Below, one piece after another: positions 11,247 through 18,816 of a stretch of DNA of 64,000 bases. The DNA is taken from NCBI RefSeq assembly GCF_002891295.1, contig NZ_LGUI01000002.1, positions 310,001 to 374,000 of the forward strand, read 5' to 3'. The notes beneath the pieces were generated by a model that saw only the letters and a list, made by a program, of their open reading frames with translations, ran no database searches and was not told the DNA's origin. The translations under genes and the position numbers were made by a program. Within the stretch, counting starts at the first letter, position 1. The number at the start of each line of letters is the position of its first letter. Source of the stretch: Streptomyces eurocidicus (GTDB lineage: Bacteria > Actinomycetota > Actinomycetes > Streptomycetales > Streptomycetaceae).

Positions 11247-14048
11247 ATGGCGGCGGAACCCATGACGGAGCGGGAGCTCACCGAAGCGTTCGTGCGCGCC
11301 CTGCCGCCGGACGGGCCGTACGGCCCGGCGGCGGGCCGGGCCCTGGAGGAACTGACCGGAACCGCCCGGGAGTCGGACCCGGCGCTCGCCGCCGCCTGGG
11401 CCGGCGCGGCGGACGCGGACCCGGCCCGCCTGGCGGACCTCGCCCGCGCGCTGCACCGCCGGCTCGGGGCCGGGCGGGCGGAGGGGGAACTGCGCGAGGG
11501 GTTACGGGGCTGGCTACGGGAGTACGCGCCGGCCCGGGAGGGGGGCGCGCACCGGAGGGACGGGCCCGGCGCCCCCGCCGCCCGTACGGTCGATGAGGGC
11601 GCGGACCGTACGGGCGGCGGGGCCTCTGAGTGTGCGGTCGGTGGGGAGGCGGACCGTGCTGCCGGTGGGGCCTCTGGGCGCGCGGTCGGCGAGGGCACGG
11701 ACCGTGCTGCGGGTGAAGCATCTGAGGGTGCGGTCGGCGGGGACGTGGACCGTGCTGCCGGTGGAGCCCCTGAGCATGTCGGTGGGGAGGCAGACCGTGC
11801 TGCCGGTGAAGCCCCTGAACGTGTCGGCGGGGACGCGGACCGTGCTGCCGGTGAAACCCCCGAGCGTGCGGCCGACCGCGCCGGAGGGCCCGTCGTCGGG
11901 CACTCGTCCGCGCATGTCAACAGCCTCTCCGGGCACACCCGGGTGGCCGGCTCCAGTGTTCAGGCCCGGGACATCCACGGCGGCGTCCACCTTCACCAGC
12001 CCGCCCCGCCCGGGCGGCCCCCGGTGCCGCGCCAACTCCTGCCCGTACCGGCGCACTTCACCGGCCGGGCGGGCGACCTGCGCGCCCTCGACGCCCTGCG
12101 CGCCGCCCGGCGGGCCTCCGCCCCCCAGGTCGCCGTGGTCAGCGGCCCCGCCGGCGTCGGGAAGACCGCCCTGGCCAGCCGCTGGCTGAGCGCGCTGACC
12201 CCGGAGTTCCCCGACGGCCAGCTCTACGCCGACCTGCGCGGCCATACCCCCGGCGGCCCGGCCGGTCCCACCGAGGCCCTGGCCGGATTCCTGCGCGCCC
12301 TCGGAGCGGCCTCGATCCCCGGTTCCCTGGCCGAACAGGCCGCCCTGTGGCGCTCGTTGACCGCCGGGCTCCGGCTCGTCGTGATGCTCGACAACGCCCT
12401 CTCCGCCGCCCAGGTGCGCACCCTGCTGCCCGCCGCGCCCGGCAGCCTCGTCGTGGTCACCAGCAGACACCGGCTCACCGGGCTCGGCGTCGACGGGGCG
12501 GGCTTCCACCAGGTCGGCATGCTCGACCCGGCCGCCGCGCTGGAGCTCTTCGCCCGGGGCGTCGGCGGCGACCGCGTCGCGGCGGACCGCCCGGCCGCGC
12601 GCGAGGTCGTCGACCTGTGCGCCCGGCTGCCGCTCGCCGTCTGCCTGGCCGCCGCGCAGCTCGCCGCCCGCCCCCGCCGCCCGGTCGCCGCCCTCGCCTC
12701 GGCGCTCACCCGTGGGCGCGGCCCGCTGGAGACCCTCGGAGTGGAAGGGGACACCGCCGTGCGCACCGCCCTGGACGAGTCGTTCGCCGCCCTCCCAGCC
12801 CGGGCCGCCGACGCCTACCGGCGCATGGGACTGCTCCCCGTCACCCGCTACGACGGGCCGATGGCCGGTGCCGTGTGCGGCGTACCGCCCGAGGAGGCCG
12901 AGGACCTCCTGGAACTGCTCCTGGAGGTGAACCTCCTGGAGGAGGCCGCGCCGGGGAGCGCCCCCGGCGACCGCTACCGCTTCCACGACCTCGTACGCCT
13001 GCACGCGGGCGGCCGGGCCGAGGCCGACCTGCCGGAACCCGAACGGCGCGCCACGCTCCGCCGCTTCGCCGACTGGTGCCTCGCCACCGCCACCTCGGCC
13101 GAGGCCCTCCTCACCCCGAGCCACCGCACCCTGGACCGCGACTACGCCCACCCGCCCGTACCGCCGGTGGCGTTCGACGCCCAGGGCCCGGCGCTGGCGT
13201 GGCTGGACGAGCACCGCTTCGACCTCATGGCCGCCGTCCGCCTCGCCGCCCGCGAGGGCTGGGACGCGAGCGCCTGGCAGCTCGTCGACGCCATGTGGCC
13301 GCTCTTCCTCCGGCTGCGGCCCTATGACCTGTGGACGGAGGCCCACGCGCTCGGCCTGGCCGCGGCCCGCCGCGCCGGGCACCGCGCGGGCGAGGGCCGG
13401 ATGCTGACCTCCGGCGGCAACGGCCTGTGTCACACCGGCCGTTTCGACGAGGCCGCCCGCTGGTTCGAGGACGCCCTGCGCCACGCCGGTGAGGACGGCG
13501 ACGAGCGCCAGCGGGCCCAGGCCCTGCACGGGCTCGGCCGGGCCCACTTCGGCGCGGGCCGCACCCAGGACGCCGAACGCCACTACGCCCACGCCCTCGC
13601 CCTCCGCGAGGCCATCGGCTACACCCGGGGCGCGGCCCTCTCCCGCGTGTGCCTGGGCGAGATCGCCCTGACCCACGACCGGCCCGGCCTCGCGGCGGAG
13701 CGGCTGGCCACGGCCCGCGCCGAACTCGTCGCCGAGGGCGACTCCTACGACGCGGCCCGCGCGCTCGCCCTCCTCGGCCACGCCACGGCCCGCGGCGGCC
13801 ACGCCCGGACGGGGATGCGAAGACTCCTGCGCGCCCTGGTGGAGTTCGAGAACGCCGGCTCCGTCCACTGGCAGGCGCGGACGATGGAATACCTCGGGCA
13901 GGCGTGCCAGGAACACCGGGCCCTCGCGGAGGCGGCCCGCTGGTTCACCCGCTCCCTGGCCCTGTACGACCCGGTGAGCCCCACCGACGCGACCCGCCTC
14001 CGCGCCCGCCTCCGCGAGCTCCCTCCTCGGCCCCGCCCCGGCCTGTGA
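11247..14048 (+). CDS. STAND NTPase (NB-ARC-TPR) with RHIM-like motif
   Basis: A 933-residue signalling ATPase. An alpha-helical N-terminus (about 1-105) is followed by a low-complexity acidic repeat linker (residues 115-207), a Gly/Val-rich motif with core SVQARDIHGGVHLH (about 237-250), an NB-ARC module with P-loop GPAGVGKTAL (Lys306) and Walker B LVVMLDN (about 378), a winged-helix region ending RFHDLVRLHA, and TPR repeats (about 700-900). STAND proteins of this form sense a trigger through the TPRs and oligomerise. The motif resembles RHIM-related bacterial amyloid signalling sequences used to recruit cell-death effectors. I chose the ATG at 11247 for its GGGGGAGGGA ribosome site over the frame start at 11190. 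It is divergent from the SARP gene. A role in regulation or phage defence is inference. Confidence 0.88.
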   Translation: MAAEPMTERELTEAFVRALPPDGPYGPAAGRALEELTGTARESDPALAAAWAGAADADPARLADLARALHRRLGAGRAEGELREGLRGWLREYAPAREGGAHRRDGPGAPAARTVDEGADRTGGGASECAVGGEADRAAGGASGRAVGEGTDRAAGEASEGAVGGDVDRAAGGAPEHVGGEADRAAGEAPERVGGDADRAAGETPERAADRAGGPVVGHSSAHVNSLSGHTRVAGSSVQARDIHGGVHLHQPAPPGRPPVPRQLLPVPAHFTGRAGDLRALDALRAARRASAPQVAVVSGPAGVGKTALASRWLSALTPEFPDGQLYADLRGHTPGGPAGPTEALAGFLRALGAASIPGSLAEQAALWRSLTAGLRLVVMLDNALSAAQVRTLLPAAPGSLVVVTSRHRLTGLGVDGAGFHQVGMLDPAAALELFARGVGGDRVAADRPAAREVVDLCARLPLAVCLAAAQLAARPRRPVAALASALTRGRGPLETLGVEGDTAVRTALDESFAALPARAADAYRRMGLLPVTRYDGPMAGAVCGVPPEEAEDLLELLLEVNLLEEAAPGSAPGDRYRFHDLVRLHAGGRAEADLPEPERRATLRRFADWCLATATSAEALLTPSHRTLDRDYAHPPVPPVAFDAQGPALAWLDEHRFDLMAAVRLAAREGWDASAWQLVDAMWPLFLRLRPYDLWTEAHALGLAAARRAGHRAGEGRMLTSGGNGLCHTGRFDEAARWFEDALRHAGEDGDERQRAQALHGLGRAHFGAGRTQDAERHYAHALALREAIGYTRGAALSRVCLGEIALTHDRPGLAAERLATARAELVAEGDSYDAARALALLGHATARGGHARTGMRRLLRALVEFENAGSVHWQARTMEYLGQACQEHRALAEAARWFTRSLALYDPVSPTDATRLRARLRELPPRPRPGL
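11589..11867 (+). repeat. In-frame tandem repeat, 48 then 45 bp units
   Basis: Six adjacent units encode VGGEADRAAGGAS-like peptides: three of 48 bp (11589, 11637, 11685) then three of 45 bp (11733, 11778, 11823). All lengths are multiples of three, so the frame is kept. The units make an acidic, Ala/Gly-rich flexible linker between the N-terminal helical domain and the RHIM-like motif of the STAND protein. Confidence 0.85.
11919..11996 (+). other. RHIM/BASS3-like amyloid motif (protein-level)
   Basis: Codons 225-250 of the STAND gene encode NSLSGHTRVAGSSVQARD followed by IHGGVHLH. A Gln after a beta-branched residue, then I-x-G-G-V-x-L, matches the general pattern of RHIM-related bacterial amyloid signalling motifs found at the N-termini of actinomycete NLR-like proteins. 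This assignment is by motif shape only. Confidence 0.45.
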
Positions 14049-14185
14049 CCGGGGGCCGCGCCCCCGGCCCCCGGGCCGTGCCCGCGTGGTGCCCCGGGCC
14101 GGTCCCCGGCCGTGGGGCGGCCCCGGGTCTCCCGCCGCCCGGAGGCCGCGCTCCCCGCCCTCCGGCTGTGTCCCGCGCGGTGTCC

Positions 14186-14791
14186 TCAGCCGCCGGGCGG
14201 AACCGCGTCTCCCGCCCGCCCGGGACCGGCCGCCCAGGGCAGCGGGCCCGGGCCCCCGGCGGCGAGCGCCCGCAGGCGCAGCCGCAGCGACGTCCCCGCC
14301 CCCGAGAGCCGTACCGCGCCCAGCTCCTCCAGCGCCCGCCCGGCCGTGAGCCAGCCGTGCAGGAACGACGCCAGGACGGCGCCCACCGGGCCCACGGCCC
14401 CCGCCGGGACGGGCGGGCGCGGGGACGCCGTCAGCAGCCGGCCGTCGCGGAGGCCGATCACCCAGCACCCGGTCGCGTCCGGCACCGAGGCGAGCAGACA
14501 GCCCGGGTGACGGGCCAGCAGCCAGCGCGCCCGGCGCGCCGCCGCGGCCGGGCCGGGCGCCGGGCGCCCGCAGCGGAGGACGTCGGCGGTCTCCGCCCAG
14601 CGGCCGTCCCGGCGGGCGTCCGGGTCTACGCTCCAGTGGACGTCCACCCCCGCCGGCCGATCCGGACGGCCCGTCCGGCCGGGCCCGGGGTCCGCGCTCC
14701 AGTGGTCCCCGGCCGTCAGCTCCACCGTCGCCGGGCGCAGGTCACCGGCGGTCAGGCGGACGAGCGCCAGGGCGCGCCCCGCGGCCGTCAC
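14186..14791 (-). CDS. Hypothetical protein coupled to GT-B-like gene
   Basis: A 201-residue protein of unknown function. It starts with GTG inside the stop codon of the upstream gene (GTGA overlap), so translation is coupled. The sequence has two similar blocks, VELTAGDHWSADPG and GVDVHWSVDPDARRDG, then a central RRARWLLARHPGCLLASVPD region and TGCWVIGLRDGRLL, with an Ala/Leu-rich helical C-terminus. There is no signal peptide or transmembrane helix. It probably works with the glycerophosphotransferase-like protein encoded just before it. I do not recognise a family. Confidence 0.65.
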   Translation of the reverse strand: MTAAGRALALVRLTAGDLRPATVELTAGDHWSADPGPGRTGRPDRPAGVDVHWSVDPDARRDGRWAETADVLRCGRPAPGPAAAARRARWLLARHPGCLLASVPDATGCWVIGLRDGRLLTASPRPPVPAGAVGPVGAVLASFLHGWLTAGRALEELGAVRLSGAGTSLRLRLRALAAGGPGPLPWAAGPGRAGDAVPPGG

Positions 14792-16035
14792 GTGCCCGGC
14801 CCGGCCGCACCGGGCACCGGGACGCCGCCGTCGTCGAGCGGCGGCGGCACGGCGGCCGGCTCGGTGACCGGCGCGTAGGCGGGCTGCCCCAGGCCCAGCA
14901 GCCGGTACATCAGCGCGCGCATCCGCCGGTTGAAGCGGCCCGGCTCGGAGGACAGCAGGGCGGCCACCCGCGCGTACTCCCGCCGCCGGTACTCGGCCGC
15001 CGCGTACCGCAGCTGCCCCTCCAGCGGGTGCAGCGGCGACAGCGCGGGCGCGGCCAGCGCCAGCGCCGCGGCCGGTGAGGCCGGGTGCACCTCGCGCTCG
15101 GGGAAGCGGGCGAGCAGTACCGGCGCCCGGGTGACCGTGGCGTAGGACGTCAGCGAGCCGTGGTCGCCGAGCACCGCGTCCGCGGACACCAGCAGCGCCC
15201 GCCAGTCCGCCTCGGGCGGTACCAGCGCCAGCCCGCGGGCCCGGCAGCTCGCCAGCCAGGTACGGACCTGCCAGTCCCCGTGCCCGGCCCACACGTTGGG
15301 GTGCACGAGCACCGCCACCCGGTACCGGTCGGGCGGCAACTCGCTGAGCAGCCGCGGCAGCAGCGCGTCGAAGCGGCCGAAGGACGAGGACGGGCCCCAG
15401 GTGGAGGTGACGACCACCAGCTGCTGCCGGTCGGTCAGGCCCAGCCCTCGGCGGTAGGCCGCGCGGTGCGGCAGGCTCGCGGCGATCCGGTCGTAGCAGG
15501 GGTCGCCGACGACGGTCGCCACCGGCACCGCCTCCGGGCACCAGCGTGTCAGCTCGGCGAGGTCCCGGTCGTGGGCGAGCGCGACGGCGGCCGGCACCAC
15601 CCGGCCGCCGCGGGTGAGGTACTCCCGGCTCAGCATGCCCGCCGGGCGCTCGGCCGCCGGTGCCGAGGTCCGTTCGCCCTCGCGCAGCAGCTTGATGTGC
15701 CCGGCGCCGTGCGAGAGCCGGATCAGCGGCCCGCGCACCTTCTCGATCCCCCGGGAGCCCGCCGCGAGCGCCAGGTCGAACTCCTCGCGGACCGCCGCCC
15801 GCCACGGCAGCACCGCCACCCCCAGCTCCCGCAGGAAGCGGCCGGCGCCCTCGCCGAGCGCGTGCGGGGCGACCGTGAAGGCCACCTGGATCCGCAGATC
15901 ACCTTCCATCAGTGAGAAGACGTCGCGCAGCCGCTGGCCGTAGGTCACCGTGTGCACGACGACCAGGACGCGTTTGCAGTCCGGCAGCGTCAGCCACCGG
16001 CGGTCCGGCTCCGGGCAGCTCCGGATCGTGGACAT
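14788..16035 (-). CDS. GT-B fold protein, CDP-glycerol transferase-like
   Basis: A 415-residue cytoplasmic protein. Conserved pieces are KRVLVVVHTVTYGQRLRDV near the N-terminus, GDPCYDRIAASLPHR in the middle, VVVTSTWGPSSSFG, VLVHPNVWAGHG and LVSADAVLGDHGSL. The last, with the Gly-Asp-His-Gly-Ser turn and the TSTWGP nucleotide-loop, resembles CDP-glycerol glycerophosphotransferases and UDP-GlcNAc epimerase-like GT-B proteins. Homologues in streptomycetes are often left unnamed. I chose the ATG at 16035 with GGAGGGGG about ten bases upstream; a second ATG at 16044 has too little space to the same ribosome site. The donor and acceptor cannot be inferred. Confidence 0.65.
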   Translation of the reverse strand: MSTIRSCPEPDRRWLTLPDCKRVLVVVHTVTYGQRLRDVFSLMEGDLRIQVAFTVAPHALGEGAGRFLRELGVAVLPWRAAVREEFDLALAAGSRGIEKVRGPLIRLSHGAGHIKLLREGERTSAPAAERPAGMLSREYLTRGGRVVPAAVALAHDRDLAELTRWCPEAVPVATVVGDPCYDRIAASLPHRAAYRRGLGLTDRQQLVVVTSTWGPSSSFGRFDALLPRLLSELPPDRYRVAVLVHPNVWAGHGDWQVRTWLASCRARGLALVPPEADWRALLVSADAVLGDHGSLTSYATVTRAPVLLARFPEREVHPASPAAALALAAPALSPLHPLEGQLRYAAAEYRRREYARVAALLSSEPGRFNRRMRALMYRLLGLGQPAYAPVTEPAAVPPPLDDGGVPVPGAAGPGT

Positions 16036-16338
16036 GGGCACCATCCCCCTCCTCGTCGACCGGCCTCCCCGGCCGGTCGTGGCTCGGACCCAGGGGATTC
16101 CCATGCCGTCTGACGGAATGCTTGCAGCGACCTCGACGCATCCTTGCCACGCTCCGCGGGGGCCGGCTCACGGGCCGTCATCAACCCGTGGTTAAGTTCG
16201 TGGCCCAGCCGTGACGTGGCACGGACTAGTGCGAGGGCTTCCTCCCGTGACAGGATGCTCTCCGCGGCCGGAGCTTCTTAACTGGCCGTGAGGTGACGTG
16301 GGGAAGATCGCGGAAACAAGCTCGTGAGGACGGAGCGG
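16036..16338. other. Divergent intergenic region, no feature resolved
   Basis: This 303-bp gap separates the GT-B-like gene from the XRE operon. It must hold both promoters. I see a short hairpin-forming palindrome, CTCCGCGGCCGGAG at 16260-16273, and GTTAAG/CTTAAC-like AT patches, but no convincing -35/-10 pair and no small gene. Confidence 0.4.
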
Positions 16339-16824
16339 ATGGCAACCGGGGGCGACAGGTCGGCAGGCGACGCGGGCAGCCCGCTCGCGGCGCGGCTCAA
16401 CTACCTGTTCGCGAACATGCATCCGCCCGGCGCCCCGTACACCAACGCGCACGTGGCGGAGGAGATCTGCCGCGGCACCGAGGAGTACGGCGGGGTCAAG
16501 CTCACCGAGCAGTATCTGTCGATGCTCCGCAACGGCCGCCGTGCCAACCCCAGCCCGGACGTGCTGCGCGCGCTGGCGAAGTTCTTCGCCGTGCCCGTCG
16601 GCTATCTGATGGGCGACCTCTCGGCCTCGCAGGCCGAGCGGGTGGAGGAGGAGGTCCGTTTCCTCGTCGCCATGCGGGACCAGCGGGTCCGGGCCATCGC
16701 CCTGCGCTCCGTGGGGCTGCCGCCCGAGGTCCAGGACAGCCTCAACACGATCATCGCCCAGTTCCGGCAGCAGATGAACCTTCCGGCCGACCCGCCCGAC
16801 GCGGGTGGCGAGGAGCGCTCGTGA
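16339..16824 (+). CDS. XRE family transcriptional regulator
   Basis: A 161-residue DNA-binding regulator. The N-terminal half holds an XRE-type helix-turn-helix: LNYLFANMHPPG, then THVAEEI-like AHVAEEICRG, and the recognition region LTEQYLSMLRNGRRANPSP, followed by LRALAKFFAVPVGYLMGD, the typical last helix of these repressors. The C-terminal half is helical and may dimerise or contact a ligand. The ATG at 16339 has GGACGGAG upstream; a GTG at 16324 is also possible. Its stop overlaps the start of the downstream ImmA/IrrE-type gene, the classic repressor-protease pairing. Confidence 0.88.
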   Translation: MATGGDRSAGDAGSPLAARLNYLFANMHPPGAPYTNAHVAEEICRGTEEYGGVKLTEQYLSMLRNGRRANPSPDVLRALAKFFAVPVGYLMGDLSASQAERVEEEVRFLVAMRDQRVRAIALRSVGLPPEVQDSLNTIIAQFRQQMNLPADPPDAGGEERS

Positions 16825-17456
16825 CCGTCACGGCGGATGACCGGCTCTTCACGTACTGGCGGCGTACCGAGGACGAGGACGGTGCAGGGATGCGAGTGGG
16901 GCGCATACGGCGCCGGTGCAAGCAGCTCATCCAGGAGCTCGCGCTGCCCGCGTCCACGGACCTCCAGGGCCTCTGCGACGTCGTCGCGGGCCGGGTGGGC
17001 CGCCCCATCCGCCTGGTGCCGATGAGCCTGAACGGCGTGGTCTCCGGCATGACGGCCACCACCGACGACTCCTTCTGGGTCATCTACGAACAGAAGACCT
17101 CGCCCTGGCACCAGGTCCACATCGTCCTCCACGAGATCGGCCACCTCCTGCTCGGCCACGACCAGGACCCGGCCGTCACCGAGGACGCCCTCAAGGTCTG
17201 GACGCCGTCGGTCGACGTGGCCACCGCCATGCGCCGGATGGGCCTGACCATGGGCCTCGCCCGCCACCACTGCTACGACAACCTCACGGAGCGCGAGACC
17301 GAGATCCTCGGCACCCTCCTGATGGAGAAGGTCGTGCCCCCGCCGCCGGGCCAGGAGGCCCCGCTGGAGGGCGAGGCCGCCGCGCTCGCCGCCTCCCTCG
17401 GCCCCGCGCTCCAGCACGTGCGCCGGCAGCTGAGGGAGGGAGGCGCCGATGTTTGA
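16821..17456 (+). CDS. ImmA/IrrE family metallo-endopeptidase
   Basis: A 211-residue cytoplasmic protein with a zinc-protease motif HEIGHLLLGH (about residues 103-112). In ImmA/IrrE proteins this domain cleaves a partner XRE-type repressor to switch on genes, and the overlapping upstream XRE gene is the obvious candidate substrate. The GTG at 16821 overlaps the upstream stop by four bases; an internal ATG at 16890 (MRVGRIRRRC) is an alternative start that would remove 23 residues. The stop overlaps the start of the MAB_1171c-like gene, so all three are one coupled operon. Confidence 0.87.
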   Translation: MTVTADDRLFTYWRRTEDEDGAGMRVGRIRRRCKQLIQELALPASTDLQGLCDVVAGRVGRPIRLVPMSLNGVVSGMTATTDDSFWVIYEQKTSPWHQVHIVLHEIGHLLLGHDQDPAVTEDALKVWTPSVDVATAMRRMGLTMGLARHHCYDNLTERETEILGTLLMEKVVPPPPGQEAPLEGEAAALAASLGPALQHVRRQLREGGADV

Positions 17457-18660
17457 CGCCCTCTACCTCACCTTCTCCGCCGTCACCTGGTGCATCGTCG
17501 GCTACAAGGCCCGCGCCTGGTTCCGCGACCGGGGCAATGTCGACCTGGGCCTCACGGCCCTGATGACCGCCGGCGTCCCCATCGTCTTCCTCTTCTCCGC
17601 GCCCAGCGTCTACCGCGCCTTCGACCGCCTGACCGGCGTGGCCAACCTCGCCATGGTCTTCCTCTACTCGGCCGTGGTGCTGTTCGCCTCCGGCGCCACC
17701 GTGCTGCTCCTGCGCTGGACCAGCCGGGGCGACGCGGCCGCCGAGGCCCGGGCCGCCGCCCGGTCGCGGTTCGCGGTCGGCGTGGTGGCCGTCGCCTGGG
17801 CCACGGCCGTCGTCTGCTTCGCCGTCGGCCGTCCGGACGACGTGGAGCACCCCCGGGACTTCAGCACCGCCTACGCCGACGCGCCCGGAGTGGTCGCCTT
17901 CCTGGTGCTGTATCTGGCCATCTTCGGCACGAGCCTCGCGGGGCTCGGCGCCCTGTGCCCGCGCTACGCCGCCCGGCTGGGCCGCTCCTGGCTCGCCAAG
18001 GGCCTGCGCACGCTGGCCGCGGGCTGCTGGCTCGGCCTGCTGTACTGCCTGTGCAAGCTGGTCGGCTTCGTCCTGTCCTGGACCGGGAACGAGCTCTACT
18101 GGCTCTCCAACGGCGTGGCGCCGATGAGCGCCTCGGTGGCCGCGCTGCTGGTGCTGCTCGGCTTCTCGCTGCCCGCGGCCGGCCCCCGGGTCGCCGCCTG
18201 GCGGCGGCTGCGCCGGCTGGACCCGCTCTGGCGGTCCGTCACCGCGCACGCCCCCGAGGTCACCATCGACGAGAACCGCTGGTCGGCCCGCTGGCCCTTC
18301 GCCGACCTGGAGTGGCGGGCCAACCGCCGGATGGCGGAGATCCGCGACATCCAGCGCGGCATCCGCCGCCATGTCGAGCCCCTGACCCTGGACCTCGCCC
18401 GGGAGAAGGCCGCCGCCGCCGGCCTGGACGAGCGGCGCACCGCCGCGGTCGTCGAGGCCGCGGCCCTGCGCCGGGGCCTGGCCAACCAGACCACCGGGCA
18501 CGTACCGGCGCCCCACGCGGACAGCGTGGTGGTGACGGTCAGCGCGGACCCGGCCGAGGAGCACGAACACCTGGCCCGCGTCGCGGACGTCTACCACGAT
18601 CCACTGGTCGACGCGGTCCTCACCGACCTACGGGAGATCACCGCGGCGAGCCGTCCCTGA
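17449..18660 (+). CDS. MAB_1171c family putative transporter
   Basis: A 403-residue integral membrane protein. The N-terminal half (about 1-245) has seven or so hydrophobic helices, beginning MFDALYLTFSAVTWCIVGY. The cytoplasmic C-terminal half has the conserved block RLDPLWRSVTAHAPEV and a helical RMAEIRDIQRGIRRHVEP stretch, the layout of the MAB_1171c family (DUF6545-type C-terminus). Transport has been proposed for the family but not, as far as I know, shown. It overlaps the ImmA/IrrE gene by eight bases. In actinomycetes this XRE/protease/membrane triad recurs as a unit next to oxidative enzymes, here a P450. A membrane sensor for the protease is an alternative role. Confidence 0.8.
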   Translation: MFDALYLTFSAVTWCIVGYKARAWFRDRGNVDLGLTALMTAGVPIVFLFSAPSVYRAFDRLTGVANLAMVFLYSAVVLFASGATVLLLRWTSRGDAAAEARAAARSRFAVGVVAVAWATAVVCFAVGRPDDVEHPRDFSTAYADAPGVVAFLVLYLAIFGTSLAGLGALCPRYAARLGRSWLAKGLRTLAAGCWLGLLYCLCKLVGFVLSWTGNELYWLSNGVAPMSASVAALLVLLGFSLPAAGPRVAAWRRLRRLDPLWRSVTAHAPEVTIDENRWSARWPFADLEWRANRRMAEIRDIQRGIRRHVEPLTLDLAREKAAAAGLDERRTAAVVEAAALRRGLANQTTGHVPAPHADSVVVTVSADPAEEHEHLARVADVYHDPLVDAVLTDLREITAASRP

Positions 18661-18723
18661 CGGCGCGCGGCCCACAGACGAGGCGGCCATGGACGGGGGT
18701 CAAGGCCGCCTGCGCCACAGGCC

Positions 18724-18757
18724 GGCGCCGGGTCCGTAACCATTCGGACCCGGCGCC
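18724..18757 (+). terminator. Hairpin terminator after XRE-ImmA-membrane operon
   Basis: A perfect 13-bp stem, GGCGCCGGGTCCG (18724-18736) with 18745-18757 around the 8-nt loop TAACCATT; one further C-G pair extends it. It lies 64 bp after the operon stop and before the P450 promoter, so the P450 is probably transcribed separately. Confidence 0.7.
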
Positions 18758-18816
18758 GCCCGTGCGTGTCACCCGCCGGTCCCCGGCACCCGCGCCCCTG
18801 TCTAGAGTCGGGTTCC

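Noticed and set aside
7873..14048. Edge of a secondary-metabolite gene cluster, because of the AfsR-like SARP
   Set aside because: No biosynthetic enzymes adjoin on either side; AfsR-type SARPs are often pleiotropic and stand alone.
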